From a virus: a DNA stretch of 22,179 nucleotides. The translations under genes and the position numbers were made by a program. Where the stretch lies: the IMG/VR virus record IMGVR_UViG_3300025889_001061, positions 1 to 22,179 of that record, one strand, 5' to 3'. Shown here in pieces: positions 8,201 through 16,385 of this stretch (positions within the stretch are counted from its first letter, which is position 1; each line of letters begins with the position of its first letter). A model generated the notes under the pieces. It searched no databases, was not told the origin of the DNA, and saw only the letters and a program-made list of their open reading frames with translations.

Positions 8201-8546
8201 CAACAGGTGATGCGTATTGCACTTCAACGCCTACCGCCTTTTCGTCCTCTACGTCAGATGTGCCAGGGATGTACGTCTGATTCTGCGTACCGTTGCGCGT
8301 GGCAATAGAGACGTTCTGGAAGTTGTATGTACCGTCTGCATTTTGCAGTGGCGTGTTATCAATGAAAATAGATTGATAGCCGTTCTTCAGTCCTTCAATC
8401 TCGCCTTCGCTAATCAGATCGAGGACTTGCGCGTATTGCTTGGAATTAAGGCTGTCGGTTTCAGTTGTAGGCGTGCGTGGTGCGGGTTGCGATTGCGCAC
8501 CACCGCCTTTACCACCGCCGCCACCAGCGCCGTAGATGCGTGCCAT
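5229..8546 (-). CDS. Tail tip attachment / host specificity protein, lambda gpJ-like (1105 aa)
   Basis: This is the central tail tip (hub) protein, which closes the distal tail and contacts the host receptor. The glycine-rich start MARIYGAGGGGGKGGG and the motif VLDLISEGEIEGL at residues 41-53 are typical of gpJ proteins. Residues 54-610 form the hub domains, including YGFGDHIEAAQLDKFAFY and a conserved cysteine-rich stretch near residues 345-368. Residues 630-725 and 733-828 look like two fibronectin type III domains. Residues 830-1105 are the variable distal part, ending in a strand-rich domain with LQSGDYFNVTNVSSSGFDVT. Its length is close to lambda J. The start overlaps the I stop as TGATG. 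Preceding M, L, K and I in lambda order support the call. Confidence 0.95.
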   Translation of the reverse strand: MARIYGAGGGGGKGGGAQSQPAPRTPTTETDSLNSKQYAQVLDLISEGEIEGLKNGYQSIFIDNTPLQNADGTYNFQNVSIATRNGTQNQTYIPGTSDVEDEKAVGVEVQYASPVVRSITDTSVNAARITITVPQLQTFTNEGDVLGSQVGLRIYVQYNGGGYQEVIADTISGRTGDAYQRDYFINLASVYPIDIKVERDRPDSTDPKVVNAFSWTSYTEIIYAKLRYPNSALVWTRIDAEQFNRIPSRSYLIRGIKVRIPNNATVDSVTGRLIYAGIWNGTFGAAQWCSDPAWILWDLLTSTRYGFGDHIEAAQLDKFAFYAASQYCSELVPDGFGGQEPRFSCNVNIQTAEDAYKLINDMCSVMRCMPYWSTGALTISQDKPADTAYLFTLANVTEEGFSYQGGSRKTRPTVCVVSYLDLNSRDIAYEVVEDAEAIQKYGVVKTEISAFACTSRGQAYRIGEWLLYSERYESEIISFTASIDAGVLVRPGQIIEVADPVRAGARRGGRISAATTTAITVDDATGLTAAGAELSVIMPDGSVQTRSITTIAGDVITVSSAFSTAPNANSVWIYQTSAIQTSTWRVLTVQEQDGSNYAISAIAYNASKYDYIERGTALEERDITDLNKPASTPRAPTFQEVLYEEAGQVLSKLIINWLASIDEDGRTNAVQYLVQWRRADGNWAQNYVTTQEYVIYDTTPGDYEVLIYGVNPGLRPSAQPARLDVSARGKLVEPANVQNLTIEQISANSARLRWDASTDLDVKIGGRVHIRHTSITDGTGTWTNSQDLIPAVPGYSTEAIVPMVEGEYLVKFEDSSGKQSIAEASVVVDLPDPLSAFLVQSKREDTTDPPFQGEFTNLFYSVEYDAITLGGTGLFDTITDFDLLVDLDYYGDIAETGTYVFNEVLDLGAKYSLDLRRHLVAGGFYPSDLIDERTDLIDTWVDFEGAVADQVNSKVCVRTTDDNPTGSPAWSDYQEFGNGTFTARAFQFKLDASAFTLSQAFACYELGYKASFQRRIESSVVAESSGAGTKSVAFANPFWTGTAALGGVNSILPSIGITAQNLQSGDYFNVTNVSSSGFDVTFRNSSGTAVDRLFAWSAVGYGKGA

Positions 8547-9148
8547 CAGCCGTACACCTCTACGGTGTCAATACCGGCCGAGATGGTGACAGAGCCAACC
8601 AAGGTCTCGCCATAGACGATTGGCACGGGTGTGCCTTGCCTGCTGGTGTTTTGGATGCCGCTGAAGCTGTAGCTTTTGCGGGGATCGTTGTTGTCTTGTG
8701 GTGTGCCGGGTTGGTTGATCTTTGGTGTGGGAGTGAGCAGTCCAGCGACGCCGCCGAGCACAAGGCTCACGCCAATACCAGCCAGAACAGTGCTGACTGC
8801 GACAGGCGCAGCAAGACCAAGCAATCCGATAGTTGCACCGCCAGTGAAAAATGCACCGGCAATCAATGCAGCCCCAATCAAAATACGCCCCACATTGCCA
8901 CCAGCACCCACTAGCACCGGCACGATCTTGATCTCTTGCTGCCCCGCTGGATCATGCAGCTCATCCATGGTTAGTGCATATTTCCCCACACTGACGCGGT
9001 AGTGCTGATCCGCCATGTGCTTTTCAAGCTGCGGGAAGTTCACCACTAGAAACCGCACCGCCTCAGCGGCGTTGGCAACGTCCGCCTCAAACACACGCTG
9101 GCCAAGGAACTTGGCAAGTCGTCCATATACCCGGATCTTCCGCAGCAT
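8546..9148 (-). CDS. Tail assembly protein, lambda gpI-like (200 aa)
   Basis: Residues 1-78 form a beta-grasp-like domain (RKIRVYGRLAKFLGQRVFEA; EIKIVPVLVGAGG). Residues 78-138 are a long hydrophobic Gly/Ala-rich stretch that could span or fold as packed helices. The rest is a Pro-rich linker (LTPTPKINQPGTPQDNN) and a C-terminal motif SYSFSGIQNTSRQGTPVPIV seen at the end of gpI proteins. In lambda, gpI takes part in assembling the tail-tip complex and is not found in the finished tail. The gene sits between K and J, as in lambda. It begins 8 nt after the K stop, with GGAGG about 12 nt upstream. Confidence 0.92.
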   Translation of the reverse strand: MLRKIRVYGRLAKFLGQRVFEADVANAAEAVRFLVVNFPQLEKHMADQHYRVSVGKYALTMDELHDPAGQQEIKIVPVLVGAGGNVGRILIGAALIAGAFFTGGATIGLLGLAAPVAVSTVLAGIGVSLVLGGVAGLLTPTPKINQPGTPQDNNDPRKSYSFSGIQNTSRQGTPVPIVYGETLVGSVTISAGIDTVEVYG

Positions 9149-9156
9149 GATGCGAC

Positions 9157-9882
9157 TCAGCCTCCACCCATGGTAACGAAGTCGGGATGGCGCAGCCTAT
9201 GGCCAGTGCATTTCTGAAGCCAGCCGCCACCGCCGTACAGATCACGACTGCTGAGTCGTCCGCGCAAGTGGTGAAGCACCATTCCGTCACCGATGTAGAC
9301 GCCGCAGTGGTTCAAGCCGCTGCCTGAAATGTTCATCAGCAGGAAGTCGCCTTTTTGCAGCTCTTGCTCCTCTTCCAGCTCGCGAAAGCCAGCCTCGCGC
9401 CAGCAGTCATCGAACATTGGCGCCGCTTCAAACTGCTCTGGTGTTAGCGGTCGCTCCCAGTCGCGTAGGTGTAATCCGTGCTCGGCGTACCAATCACGCG
9501 CCAGCGTCCAGCAGTCGCTGATGCCCCAGGTCCATTGCCTGCCGATGAGTGGAGCGCGGTAGCCGCTTGGTTGGCATTCGCCCCATCCGCCGGTCTTTGG
9601 ATTCCAGATGTACCACGGTAGACCGCTTGCCTCGCAGGCCATTAGATCCGGCTGGCTTGGCGTTGGTGGCGTGCTTGGATGCGAGTGGAACACCGCGACG
9701 ATTTCGCCGGCATCTTCGGCGGCTGCGTAGTCGGCAGGATCGAGGATGAACTGATCGCTGCCGCTGCTGAGGTTGCGACATGGCCAGTAGCGTTCGCGGC
9801 CTTTGACCACCACCACAAGCCCGCACGCCTCACGCGGTATATCACCACGTGCATGATCCATTGCGGCGTGCTTCCAGGTCAT
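9157..9882 (-). CDS. Tail tip peptidase, lambda gpK-like: JAMM/Mov34 plus NlpC/P60 (241 aa)
   Basis: There are two enzyme-type domains. Residues 1-100 are a JAB/MPN domain with an apparently complete JAMM motif: Glu18, His66, His68, Ser76 and Asp79 ([14 protein letters not shown]), the zinc site of this metallopeptidase family. Residues 112-241 are an NlpC/P60 cysteine peptidase domain with Cys124 ([13 protein letters not shown]), His192 ([11 protein letters not shown]) and His204/205 nearby. In this family the C-terminal domain is thought to cut cell-wall peptide bonds during DNA entry, and the N-terminal domain to act in tail-tip maturation. Both sites look intact. The gene overlaps L by 4 nt (ATGA) and has GGAG about 10 nt upstream. 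Confidence 0.93.
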   Translation of the reverse strand: MTWKHAAMDHARGDIPREACGLVVVVKGRERYWPCRNLSSGSDQFILDPADYAAAEDAGEIVAVFHSHPSTPPTPSQPDLMACEASGLPWYIWNPKTGGWGECQPSGYRAPLIGRQWTWGISDCWTLARDWYAEHGLHLRDWERPLTPEQFEAAPMFDDCWREAGFRELEEEQELQKGDFLLMNISGSGLNHCGVYIGDGMVLHHLRGRLSSRDLYGGGGWLQKCTGHRLRHPDFVTMGGG

Positions 9883-10556
9883 CCGCTAAAGGCTCCGATG
9901 CCGGGGTAGCTGCCAAATGGCAGTTCAGCCGTAGCGCCAAAGTGCGCTTTGCAGTCAGTCAGTGTTTTGAGGCAGGTCGGCAGCCCGCCGCTGTAGCCAC
10001 ATTCGGTTGACTTGTATACCCACTGGCAGATGTTGGCGATGCATTGCCGTTTAGGTGCGCTGACGCCAGCAAGGTCAAAAGCGGCCGCAAGCTCAAACTC
10101 GACTACCTCGCGGTTTTCGATGGTTTTGCGATCGACGTAGTAGATCTCACGCGGAAACTCCGCCGTAGGGTCGGGACTGTAGGGGCTAGTGCCACCAGGG
10201 AAGTTTGCTGCGTCGATATAGCGTGCCAGCGTGCGGATGCGCGTAAATTTGGCACCCTCCAGTCCATCCGGCAGTGTCAACAGCAGGGCCGTGATGGTGC
10301 TGAGGATGTTGCTGACGCGGATCTTGGGACGTGGGAGCTGACCATTGCCGCTGTATTCAAACCCATCAGCCTCGACGGGAAAACGCTGATAGTTGTTGCC
10401 GTTCCACACCACCTCGCCATTGTTGTTGAGGCTGGTGCCAGCGTGGAAACGGTAGGTGTCGTTTGCGCCGTGTTGGGCAGTATTCAGCTCCAGCTCGAAC
10501 AGCTCGATGATCGCGCCGGGGGCTATCTCCTGTAGGGCTGAGACGGGTACGGTCAT
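9879..10556 (-). CDS. Minor tail protein, lambda gpL-like, probable Fe-S protein (225 aa)
   Basis: This tail tip component lies between M and K in lambda order. Residues 1-160 are beta-rich, with [20 protein letters not shown] and [10 protein letters not shown], characteristic of gpL. The C-terminal part holds cysteines at 172, 177, 186, 195 and 202 ([20 protein letters not shown], then [14 protein letters not shown]). Lambda gpL binds a [4Fe-4S] cluster through four C-terminal cysteines, and a similar set is present here; Cys177, 186, 195 and 202 are the most likely ligands. The start overlaps the M stop by 4 nt (ATGA). The cluster itself is inference from the family. Confidence 0.92.
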   Translation of the reverse strand: MTVPVSALQEIAPGAIIELFELELNTAQHGANDTYRFHAGTSLNNNGEVVWNGNNYQRFPVEADGFEYSGNGQLPRPKIRVSNILSTITALLLTLPDGLEGAKFTRIRTLARYIDAANFPGGTSPYSPDPTAEFPREIYYVDRKTIENREVVEFELAAAFDLAGVSAPKRQCIANICQWVYKSTECGYSGGLPTCLKTLTDCKAHFGATAELPFGSYPGIGAFSG

Positions 10557-11254
10557 GGCTCGAACACCCTTCGCAGCGTCATTTGAAGATCGTTATTATT
10601 GTGATTATTATACGTTGTACTCCATTCCGCGCAAACGTACTTGCCTGTCGCAGCGGTCAGTGGGTCAGTCCATGTAAATGCAGTGCTGCCGCGTGCTTGA
10701 CGCAGGAATGTTCGAATCGCATCACGTTCTGCATTGGTGCGATTGCGAAACTGCAAATTCCAGGTTTCAGTTTGAGCGTTAAGGCCAAATTTTAAGCGTT
10801 TGGTATAACCCTCTCCAAATTGAAATGTTTGCGCATTTGATTGATAATTTTGATCGGCAGTGAAATCTGGGACCCAAGTAAAAGTGGTTGCGACGCCAGC
10901 AGGAGTAGCGATGTTTGTTTGTCCGGGCTCGTAACGAAGCTCGAATTCCGCCTCAACTGTTCTGTAATTGCACGACTCAAGCCGTGCATTCCAATTTGTA
11001 CAAATAAACTGCGCGGTTTCATTGAAAGGCGTCGTCCACTCAAACGTCTCAAGCCCATCGCGTGCTTTAAGAAACGCAATAATTCCCGCGATATCAGATG
11101 TACTGCGATTACTAAAACTAAGATTCCACGTATCGCGAAACGGATTGATGCCAAACGTAATGCGCTGCTCATAGGCACCAAGCCGCGTCTGACTTGCGCG
11201 CGGCTGGGAGCTTTCGCTTGCAGGTCGATCAGGTGTGTAAGTAAAAGTAGCCAT
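10553..11254 (-). CDS. Minor tail protein, lambda gpM-like, tandem duplicated (233 aa)
   Basis: The protein is two copies of the gpM domain in one chain. Copy 1 spans about residues 27-110 and copy 2 about 149-233. RITFGINPFRDTWNLSFSNR in copy 1 matches RLKFGLNAQTETWNLQFRNR in copy 2 at an offset of 122 residues, and FEWTTP matches FTWTDP at the same offset. The single-domain lambda protein is about half this size. gpM-type proteins form the ring that joins tail tip and tail tube, so a fused dimer could supply two ring units per chain. Copy 2 contains an Asn-rich loop (YNNHNNND) coded by an AT-rich stretch. The start overlaps the tape measure stop by 1 nt (TGATG). Confidence 0.9.
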   Translation of the reverse strand: MATFTYTPDRPASESSQPRASQTRLGAYEQRITFGINPFRDTWNLSFSNRSTSDIAGIIAFLKARDGLETFEWTTPFNETAQFICTNWNARLESCNYRTVEAEFELRYEPGQTNIATPAGVATTFTWVPDFTADQNYQSNAQTFQFGEGYTKRLKFGLNAQTETWNLQFRNRTNAERDAIRTFLRQARGSTAFTWTDPLTAATGKYVCAEWSTTYNNHNNNDLQMTLRRVFEP

Positions 11255-14200
11255 CAGGCAAGCAAGCCTCCGGGACGCTTTTGCTTAATCAGCTCAGCCT
11301 GAACCGCAACGGCAACAGCGCGGCCAAGCTGCTGACCTTGGTTGTTGTCGCCTTGAACCTTGGTGCCTTGCGCATCAACGTTCACAGTCACCGCAACGGA
11401 ACCACCACCCGCAACGCCAAGCTTGCCATCGCGACCACGCTTCAGCGGAATAATTGCTTCAGGGCCAGCTTCACCCATCAAGCCGAAGCGTCCAGCACCA
11501 CCGTCGGCATAGCGGAACAGCGTCGGCTTGTTGACGATGCCGCCCATGGCGAAGGGTTGGATGCCGTTTTTAGCAAAGGCCATGCCGTTGGCGGCGACAG
11601 CAGCGACTGGAATAGTCCCACCGCCAGGCGTGGGGAAGAGCTTGCCAATAGCTGAAATCGCTTGATTGATCACATAAATTTGAATCAATTGGCGGGCAAT
11701 ATCCTGCAATACGGTCGCCGCAATTTGGCGGAGACTGTTACTCCAGTTCTCAGTGCCATTAATTAAGAGATCAAATGACTGAGCGAATCCCTGTTGTAAT
11801 GGGTTCAAAACCGCATCTTTGAGCTGCTGCGCGTCTTGAATCGCTTTGTTGCGCTGTTCATTTTGAATTGCAAGTTGCTGATTTTGCTTATTAAGGATGT
11901 CTAGATTTTGAAGCTCAAGATTATATTGCTCACTTACTGCGTCAGCATTTTGACCTTGGTTGATAAGCGCTTGAGCCTGAACCTGCAATCGACGTTTCTG
12001 CGTCTCGTAGGACTGCTGCAAAGTCGTCAGCTCTCTGGCTATCGTCGGTTCGTGGCCTTCGCTTAGGTATTTGATCTGCAATTCAATTTCGCGAGTCTGA
12101 TCCTGCAGTGTCTTGTAGGTATCTCGACTGGTTTGAGTGATTTCGGATAGGGCCCCGAATTGTTCTTGCAATTGATTTTGATTAACCTGTTGAATCTGCT
12201 GCTGAGCGCCTTGCCGTCTTAACTGCGAAGTAGGAGCGGCACTGGGAATCACTTGTGCAAGCGGACCAAGAGAGCCGATAGATGCGCTGGCAATACTTTC
12301 AAAATTGCTAGCTAAGCGCGAAATGCTAAATTCACGGACAGGTAGCGCACTTTGCCTGCCTTGAGTCTGCTGAGAGAGCTTCCGCAGGAGTTGTTCAAGA
12401 TTTACATCAATTCGTTGAATTTGCTGTGGCACTTCATCTGCTTTAAGACCGCTATAAACTGGTCGGCCCCTAACGAACCCAGAAGGTTCACCAACTGGCT
12501 GCAGCCCAAACTGAGTTCGCTGCTGATTTAGACTGGTCCTTTGGAGAATTTGAGAAACAATTTGAGCGGCAAGAGTCAGTCGCTTTGCACCAGCGCCGCT
12601 GCCTTCTTCGATGATTTTTGCAGATGCTTTTGAGAAATCACGCTGAATTTCGCCGACACGTTTTGCGTAATTTTCGTTTGCCTCTGCAATTTGTTTTGCG
12701 GTATTTTTTTGGAAATCTGCAATTGTGCGTTGCTGAGTGAGCTCTTTATCAAGTAGATCTTCCTCGATCTTGATCCGATCCTCAGTGGCGCGCTGACTAA
12801 TCTCTGCAGCTTTACGTTCAGCTTCAATAACCTCAGGATCTTCGCCAGCAGCAAGCCGACGCAAGCGATCTATCTCGCCAGCGCCGAACTCCATTTCACG
12901 ACGAGTGCGTTCAATATCCCGTTCAATTTGACGCCGCTCATCGCCAAGCTGCCGCTCAATCTGCGCTGCTTGCTCAATCGCGTCTTTTCTGATTTTTGCA
13001 ATTTGCTCTTCGCGTTGGCGGCGAGCATCAAGGAGCGACTCTTCTCGTTGCTCTACTGCTTGCAGGTATTGCTGGCCAAGCTTTTCCTGCTCAGCCTTGG
13101 TTTCGTCGTCTTGACGTTGCTTCCTTTCCTTATTTGTTTCTTTTTCAATTAGGCGAAGCTTGACAAGCGCCTCCTCAAGCACCTTCACCTCTTTGCTTGC
13201 TTTTGCAACTTCAGGCAAAAGATCAGCCATAAAGCCAAGACCCACACCCCCAAGATTTTGCCTTAATGTCCCTTCTCGAGTACCAGCTTCAAGGAGTTGT
13301 GTTTCAAGTTCACGGATTGACATCCCTCCGCTAAGCACCTGCTCTTGGTAGAAGCCAGCGCCAGGCTGAATAGCTCTTAGCTCGATCAACTTGTTAATTA
13401 CGCGATCAATGCCACGGATTGAGCGAGCGGCGAAATCTTGAAAAGCAGCGCCACTGGGGCCAAGAGCATTACCAATGTTTTTCTGAAGATTTTTAAGAGC
13501 AAGATCCAAGCGCGCACCGGCTTGTTCGGGTGAGTCAGCGATGATTTGCGCAGTACGCCCGTATTTTTTGAGAGAGAATTCAACGAATTGAACGAACTGA
13601 GCCAGAGTAACTTCCCCGGACTGCAAGTCGGCATCAAGCTCCTTAGTGCTCTTGCCGCTTGATTCAGCGAACAAAGCAAAAGCACCCGCCAAACGCTCGC
13701 CAATTTGCCCCCGCAACTCTTCTGCGCTTACTTTGCCCTTGCTGAAGACCTGAGCGGCGGCAACGAGCGCTCCATTTACGTCCTGAATGCTGCCGCCAGT
13801 TGCAAGGACCGAAGCACTAAGCCCTTTGAAGGTGTTTTCAGCGTCCTTAATGGTGCCACCAGAACCAATAACAGCAGCGGACAGCTTGGTAAATTGTTGC
13901 GTGCTTTGCAGAATCGGGATATTAAACTGCTGCGAAGTTGATTCAATTGCCTTAAGCGCTGCTTTGTAATCCTCAAAGCTATAAACAACACCCTGAAGAG
14001 CGAGCTGCAGCCTGCGAATTTCTGCTGCATATTCAGCAGCGGCACCGGCTGCTTGCCTCAAGCCACCAAGCTGCGCACCAGCAGCAGCACCCGCAAACGC
14101 GCCGCCAACAGGTCCAAGCCCAGGAATCGCAAAACCAGCAGCAAAACCACCAAGGCCGCCGACAAAGCCTTCAGGACCGCCAAAAATACCGCCAGAGATA

Positions 14201-15702
14201 ATTGCGCCAGCGGACTGAACCGCCTGGCCTGTTGTAAGGCGACGACGGCGAAGCTTATCGCGCGCTTCTAGGCGTCGATTGAAATCATTAAGTTCTTTCT
14301 TGTGAATTTGCTCCTGAAGGGAGTAAATTTCATCTGCTTGAGCTAGCGTTTTGTCAATTTCAATTTGATCATATTTTGCTTGAATTTGAGCCCTTTCAAC
14401 TTTTGCGTTTTCATAGATGCGATTAACATCATCCAACGCACGATCAATAGACTCCTGAGCGCGGCGCCCCATTTCAGGGAACGGCTGCGGGCCGATTGGA
14501 GTGGGATAGGCCGCCTCATCAACACGGATCCGGCCTGGCGTGCGCGCGCCCGCAGCAATCATCGCTCCGGTGACCGGATCGCGATAGCCACCTACGCCAG
14601 GGGCGAGCGGACCTTGAGTGCTGTAATACTCCTGAATACCAGCCAGCTTTTCGGCCCTTCTTTCCGCGCCTGTTTGGGCAATATCTAATTGCTTGAATGC
14701 TTCAGCCGTACCCGTGATTTCACGACGAAGTTCGCGCTGAACTTCAGCTATTCGATTTGAAACATCAACATATGCGCTACTGCTTCGATTGGTGTTTAGC
14801 AAGCGTTCAGAAAGCTCTGCCAGCTCTTGGTTCAATGCGGCTGTAGTGTTAGGTAAATCGCCGAATTCTTTTGCCGCATTCCTAAAGTCAAACAAAAGCG
14901 GATCTTCAAAAGCTGCTGCGCCAGCGCGAACGCCTTCTCGACCAGTCCGAACTGACTGCTCGTACATGAGCTGCCTTTGTTGAGCAAGGGCGCGATTAAG
15001 TCTTTCCTCCGCTTCGGCGCGCTTTTCTTTATTATACGTTAATTCGCGTTCCCGCTTTCCGAGTAGATCAATGCTGTCTACGATTCCTCGTTGCTCTTCA
15101 ATCAAAGACTTAAGGTCTTGAAGCTGTTTGCGCGCACCAGCAGAAGTAGAAGCAAGCGCTTGGCCAAGAACACGAGCGAAGGCGCGACTAGTCTGAGTCG
15201 TTTGGGTCTCAGCTTGCTGTAAACGCGCGGTCAACGCGGCAATATCGCGCCCAAGATCGTTGAATACAGAGCCGGTGATTGTTGCCTCACCGCGCAGCCG
15301 ACCAAGATCCGTGATGTAGGACCTAAGAGACTGCTGTGATTGATTTGCGCCTGCCGCAACAGATAAAATGCTTTGCCTTAATACTTGAATCTCACCATCA
15401 GTGCGGCGAGAAGCCTGACGAAACCTTTCAATATCGCCAGCAAGCTCAGCCCAAGCAGTAGAACCGCGCTCCGTCTGAGACTGAAGCCCTCTCAGCGCTT
15501 CAATCTGACCTTTAATTACCTGCTCAGTATTCCTGCCTTCTCGACCGAAAGCGATAATGCTCTCACGAGCACGTTCAATTGTTGCAGCGCTAGGACCAAG
15601 CGACTTCTCAAGCTCGCGAAACGAACTCTTCAGCTTGTCCAGGCCCTGAAGACCTTGGATGCCAAGCCTGACAAGAATTTCGCTGACTTGCTTGCTAGCC
15701 AT
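11254..15702 (-). CDS. Tail tape measure protein (1482 aa)
   Basis: The tape measure sets tail length and is ejected ahead of the DNA. Long helical segments with Glu/Arg/Gln heptads cover residues 20-350, 410-490 and about 860-1080. A Gly/Ala-rich hydrophobic stretch at residues 497-545 could insert in the host membrane. Residues 560-740 match the tape measure N-terminal domain family (LQLALQGVVYSFEDYKAALK; GKVSAEELRGQIGERL). The C-terminus has GLMGEAGPEAIIPLKRGRDG and a basic end, typical of lambda-type tape measures. At about 0.15 nm per residue, the usual rule, the tail would be near 220 nm; this is inference. The start overlaps the T stop by 8 nt. GC is lower than in the J gene. Confidence 0.95.
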   Translation of the reverse strand: MASKQVSEILVRLGIQGLQGLDKLKSSFRELEKSLGPSAATIERARESIIAFGREGRNTEQVIKGQIEALRGLQSQTERGSTAWAELAGDIERFRQASRRTDGEIQVLRQSILSVAAGANQSQQSLRSYITDLGRLRGEATITGSVFNDLGRDIAALTARLQQAETQTTQTSRAFARVLGQALASTSAGARKQLQDLKSLIEEQRGIVDSIDLLGKRERELTYNKEKRAEAEERLNRALAQQRQLMYEQSVRTGREGVRAGAAAFEDPLLFDFRNAAKEFGDLPNTTAALNQELAELSERLLNTNRSSSAYVDVSNRIAEVQRELRREITGTAEAFKQLDIAQTGAERRAEKLAGIQEYYSTQGPLAPGVGGYRDPVTGAMIAAGARTPGRIRVDEAAYPTPIGPQPFPEMGRRAQESIDRALDDVNRIYENAKVERAQIQAKYDQIEIDKTLAQADEIYSLQEQIHKKELNDFNRRLEARDKLRRRRLTTGQAVQSAGAIISGGIFGGPEGFVGGLGGFAAGFAIPGLGPVGGAFAGAAAGAQLGGLRQAAGAAAEYAAEIRRLQLALQGVVYSFEDYKAALKAIESTSQQFNIPILQSTQQFTKLSAAVIGSGGTIKDAENTFKGLSASVLATGGSIQDVNGALVAAAQVFSKGKVSAEELRGQIGERLAGAFALFAESSGKSTKELDADLQSGEVTLAQFVQFVEFSLKKYGRTAQIIADSPEQAGARLDLALKNLQKNIGNALGPSGAAFQDFAARSIRGIDRVINKLIELRAIQPGAGFYQEQVLSGGMSIRELETQLLEAGTREGTLRQNLGGVGLGFMADLLPEVAKASKEVKVLEEALVKLRLIEKETNKERKQRQDDETKAEQEKLGQQYLQAVEQREESLLDARRQREEQIAKIRKDAIEQAAQIERQLGDERRQIERDIERTRREMEFGAGEIDRLRRLAAGEDPEVIEAERKAAEISQRATEDRIKIEEDLLDKELTQQRTIADFQKNTAKQIAEANENYAKRVGEIQRDFSKASAKIIEEGSGAGAKRLTLAAQIVSQILQRTSLNQQRTQFGLQPVGEPSGFVRGRPVYSGLKADEVPQQIQRIDVNLEQLLRKLSQQTQGRQSALPVREFSISRLASNFESIASASIGSLGPLAQVIPSAAPTSQLRRQGAQQQIQQVNQNQLQEQFGALSEITQTSRDTYKTLQDQTREIELQIKYLSEGHEPTIARELTTLQQSYETQKRRLQVQAQALINQGQNADAVSEQYNLELQNLDILNKQNQQLAIQNEQRNKAIQDAQQLKDAVLNPLQQGFAQSFDLLINGTENWSNSLRQIAATVLQDIARQLIQIYVINQAISAIGKLFPTPGGGTIPVAAVAANGMAFAKNGIQPFAMGGIVNKPTLFRYADGGAGRFGLMGEAGPEAIIPLKRGRDGKLGVAGGGSVAVTVNVDAQGTKVQGDNNQGQQLGRAVAVAVQAELIKQKRPGGLLA

Positions 15703-16042
15703 CCGAGCCCTTAGCCAATTCGCTTAATGCTGCGGCCTCCATTATCCGAAGACCTTCAAGCATCTCGCGGCGATTGTCCACATTGTAGAGGTCGAACAAC
15801 CCGCCAGCACACAGCAGCACGTCATATCGCAACCCCATATAGCCAGCCATTGTGGTCGTCCACTGCGTTTGCATGCGCAGGAACATCATCACAATATCCC
15901 AGTTCTCGTCCCATACTTCAAAATCAGCCGACTCCTCCTTCGGCTGCTCGGGGAGGACAATGCCAAATGCAGCAGCGTCCTCGCCCGATTTATCTTCTAC
16001 CCTCTTGCTGCCGCCTGCCCAGTAGACGGCAGCATCCTTTAG
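15695..16042 (-). CDS. T part of the G-T tail assembly chaperone fusion (115 residues, read by -1 frameshift)
   Basis: This frame has no convincing start of its own. Read from the slippery site it continues LKDAAVYWAGGSKRVEDKSG, then FEVWDENWDIVMMFLRMQTQ and ends LRIMEAAALSELAKGSDG. The FEVWxENW, TQW, GLRYD and MEAAAL motifs match the DUF1799-type domain found in the T part of lambda-like chaperones. In lambda, gpG coats the tape measure and the rarer gpGT, made by -1 frameshift, brings in tail tube subunits through its T domain. The fusion here would be 223 aa. Its stop overlaps the tape measure start by 8 nt. A GTG at 15890-15892 could start a shorter product but cuts into the domain. Confidence 0.85.
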   Translation of the reverse strand, partial: LKDAAVYWAGGSKRVEDKSGEDAAAFGIVLPEQPKEESADFEVWDENWDIVMMFLRMQTQWTTTMAGYMGLRYDVLLCAGGLFDLYNVDNRREMLEGLRIMEAAALSELAKGSDG

Positions 16043-16048
16043 TTTCCC
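16007..16048 (-). promoter_or_regulatory. Programmed -1 frameshift site: GGGAAAC slippery heptamer plus downstream stem-loop
   Basis: In the G frame the last codons read CAG GGA AAC TAA, so GGGAAAC at 16042-16048 has the X XXY YYZ form (G GGA AAC) and lies directly before the stop codon. A shift to -1 gives GGG AAA CTA and enters the T frame with no stop until 15695. The heptamer differs from the lambda G-T site (GGGAAAG) only in the last base. After an 8-nt spacer, GCTGCCG (16027-16033) pairs perfectly with CGGCAGC (16007-16013) around a 13-nt loop. This is the usual distance and kind of stimulator. Confidence 0.88.
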
Positions 16049-16365
16049 TGGCGGCCGCCTTCAAATGTCTCGGTATAAGCCTTCAGCACACCGCGAATCC
16101 AATAAGGATCATCGGTGAATTCGCGCATAGCCTCGATGGAGAACGGAACTTCCTTGCCGTCCTCATCAAGAATGCCCTCCCATCCAACCATGATCACTTT
16201 CAGAAGGTCAAGCTCGCCCTTTTCGCCAAGCTTCTGAAATTCCTTGCGGCCTACACGCTTAAATTTGGCGTCAAAGGTGGCCGTATCAAAAGTGCCGCCA
16301 TCAGCGGGCTCTTCGATCGATACAGGCCAGCTAAAAATCTTGACCTTTTTGCGGACAAATGCCAT
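16039..16365 (-). CDS. Tail assembly chaperone, lambda gpG-like (108 aa)
   Basis: The gene lies between tail tube and tape measure, the fixed place of G in lambda-like phages. The protein starts MAFVRKKVKIFSWPVSIEEP and has a strand-rich first half and a helical second half (RKEFQKLGEKGELDLLKVIM; MREFTDDPYWIRGVLKAY). It ends GGRQGN at the frameshift site. It is expected to bind the tape measure during tail assembly and to be absent from the virion. It is 24 nt shy of the preceding terminator's U-tract side and has no clear Shine-Dalgarno sequence in the 20 nt before ATG. It is also the N-terminal part of the G-T fusion ending at 15695. Confidence 0.9.
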   Translation of the reverse strand: MAFVRKKVKIFSWPVSIEEPADGGTFDTATFDAKFKRVGRKEFQKLGEKGELDLLKVIMVGWEGILDEDGKEVPFSIEAMREFTDDPYWIRGVLKAYTETFEGGRQGN

Positions 16366-16385
16366 GCGTAATGCACGCGATACTC

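Noticed and set aside
10595-10620. AT-rich stretch as a regulatory site or origin
   Set aside because: It codes the Asn-rich loop YNNHNNND in the second gpM domain, which explains its composition.
15695-15892. Separate 65-aa gene starting at GTG 15892
   Set aside because: The same frame continues upstream to the slippery site and codes the first part of the T domain. A start here would cut the conserved FEVWDENW segment, and no ribosome binding site precedes it.
15994-16033. H-type pseudoknot at the frameshift site: TCTAC in the loop could pair with GTAGA downstream
   Set aside because: The pairing is only five bases, and the loop side starts directly after the first stem arm with no linking loop, a poor geometry. 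The simple stem-loop is the safer reading.
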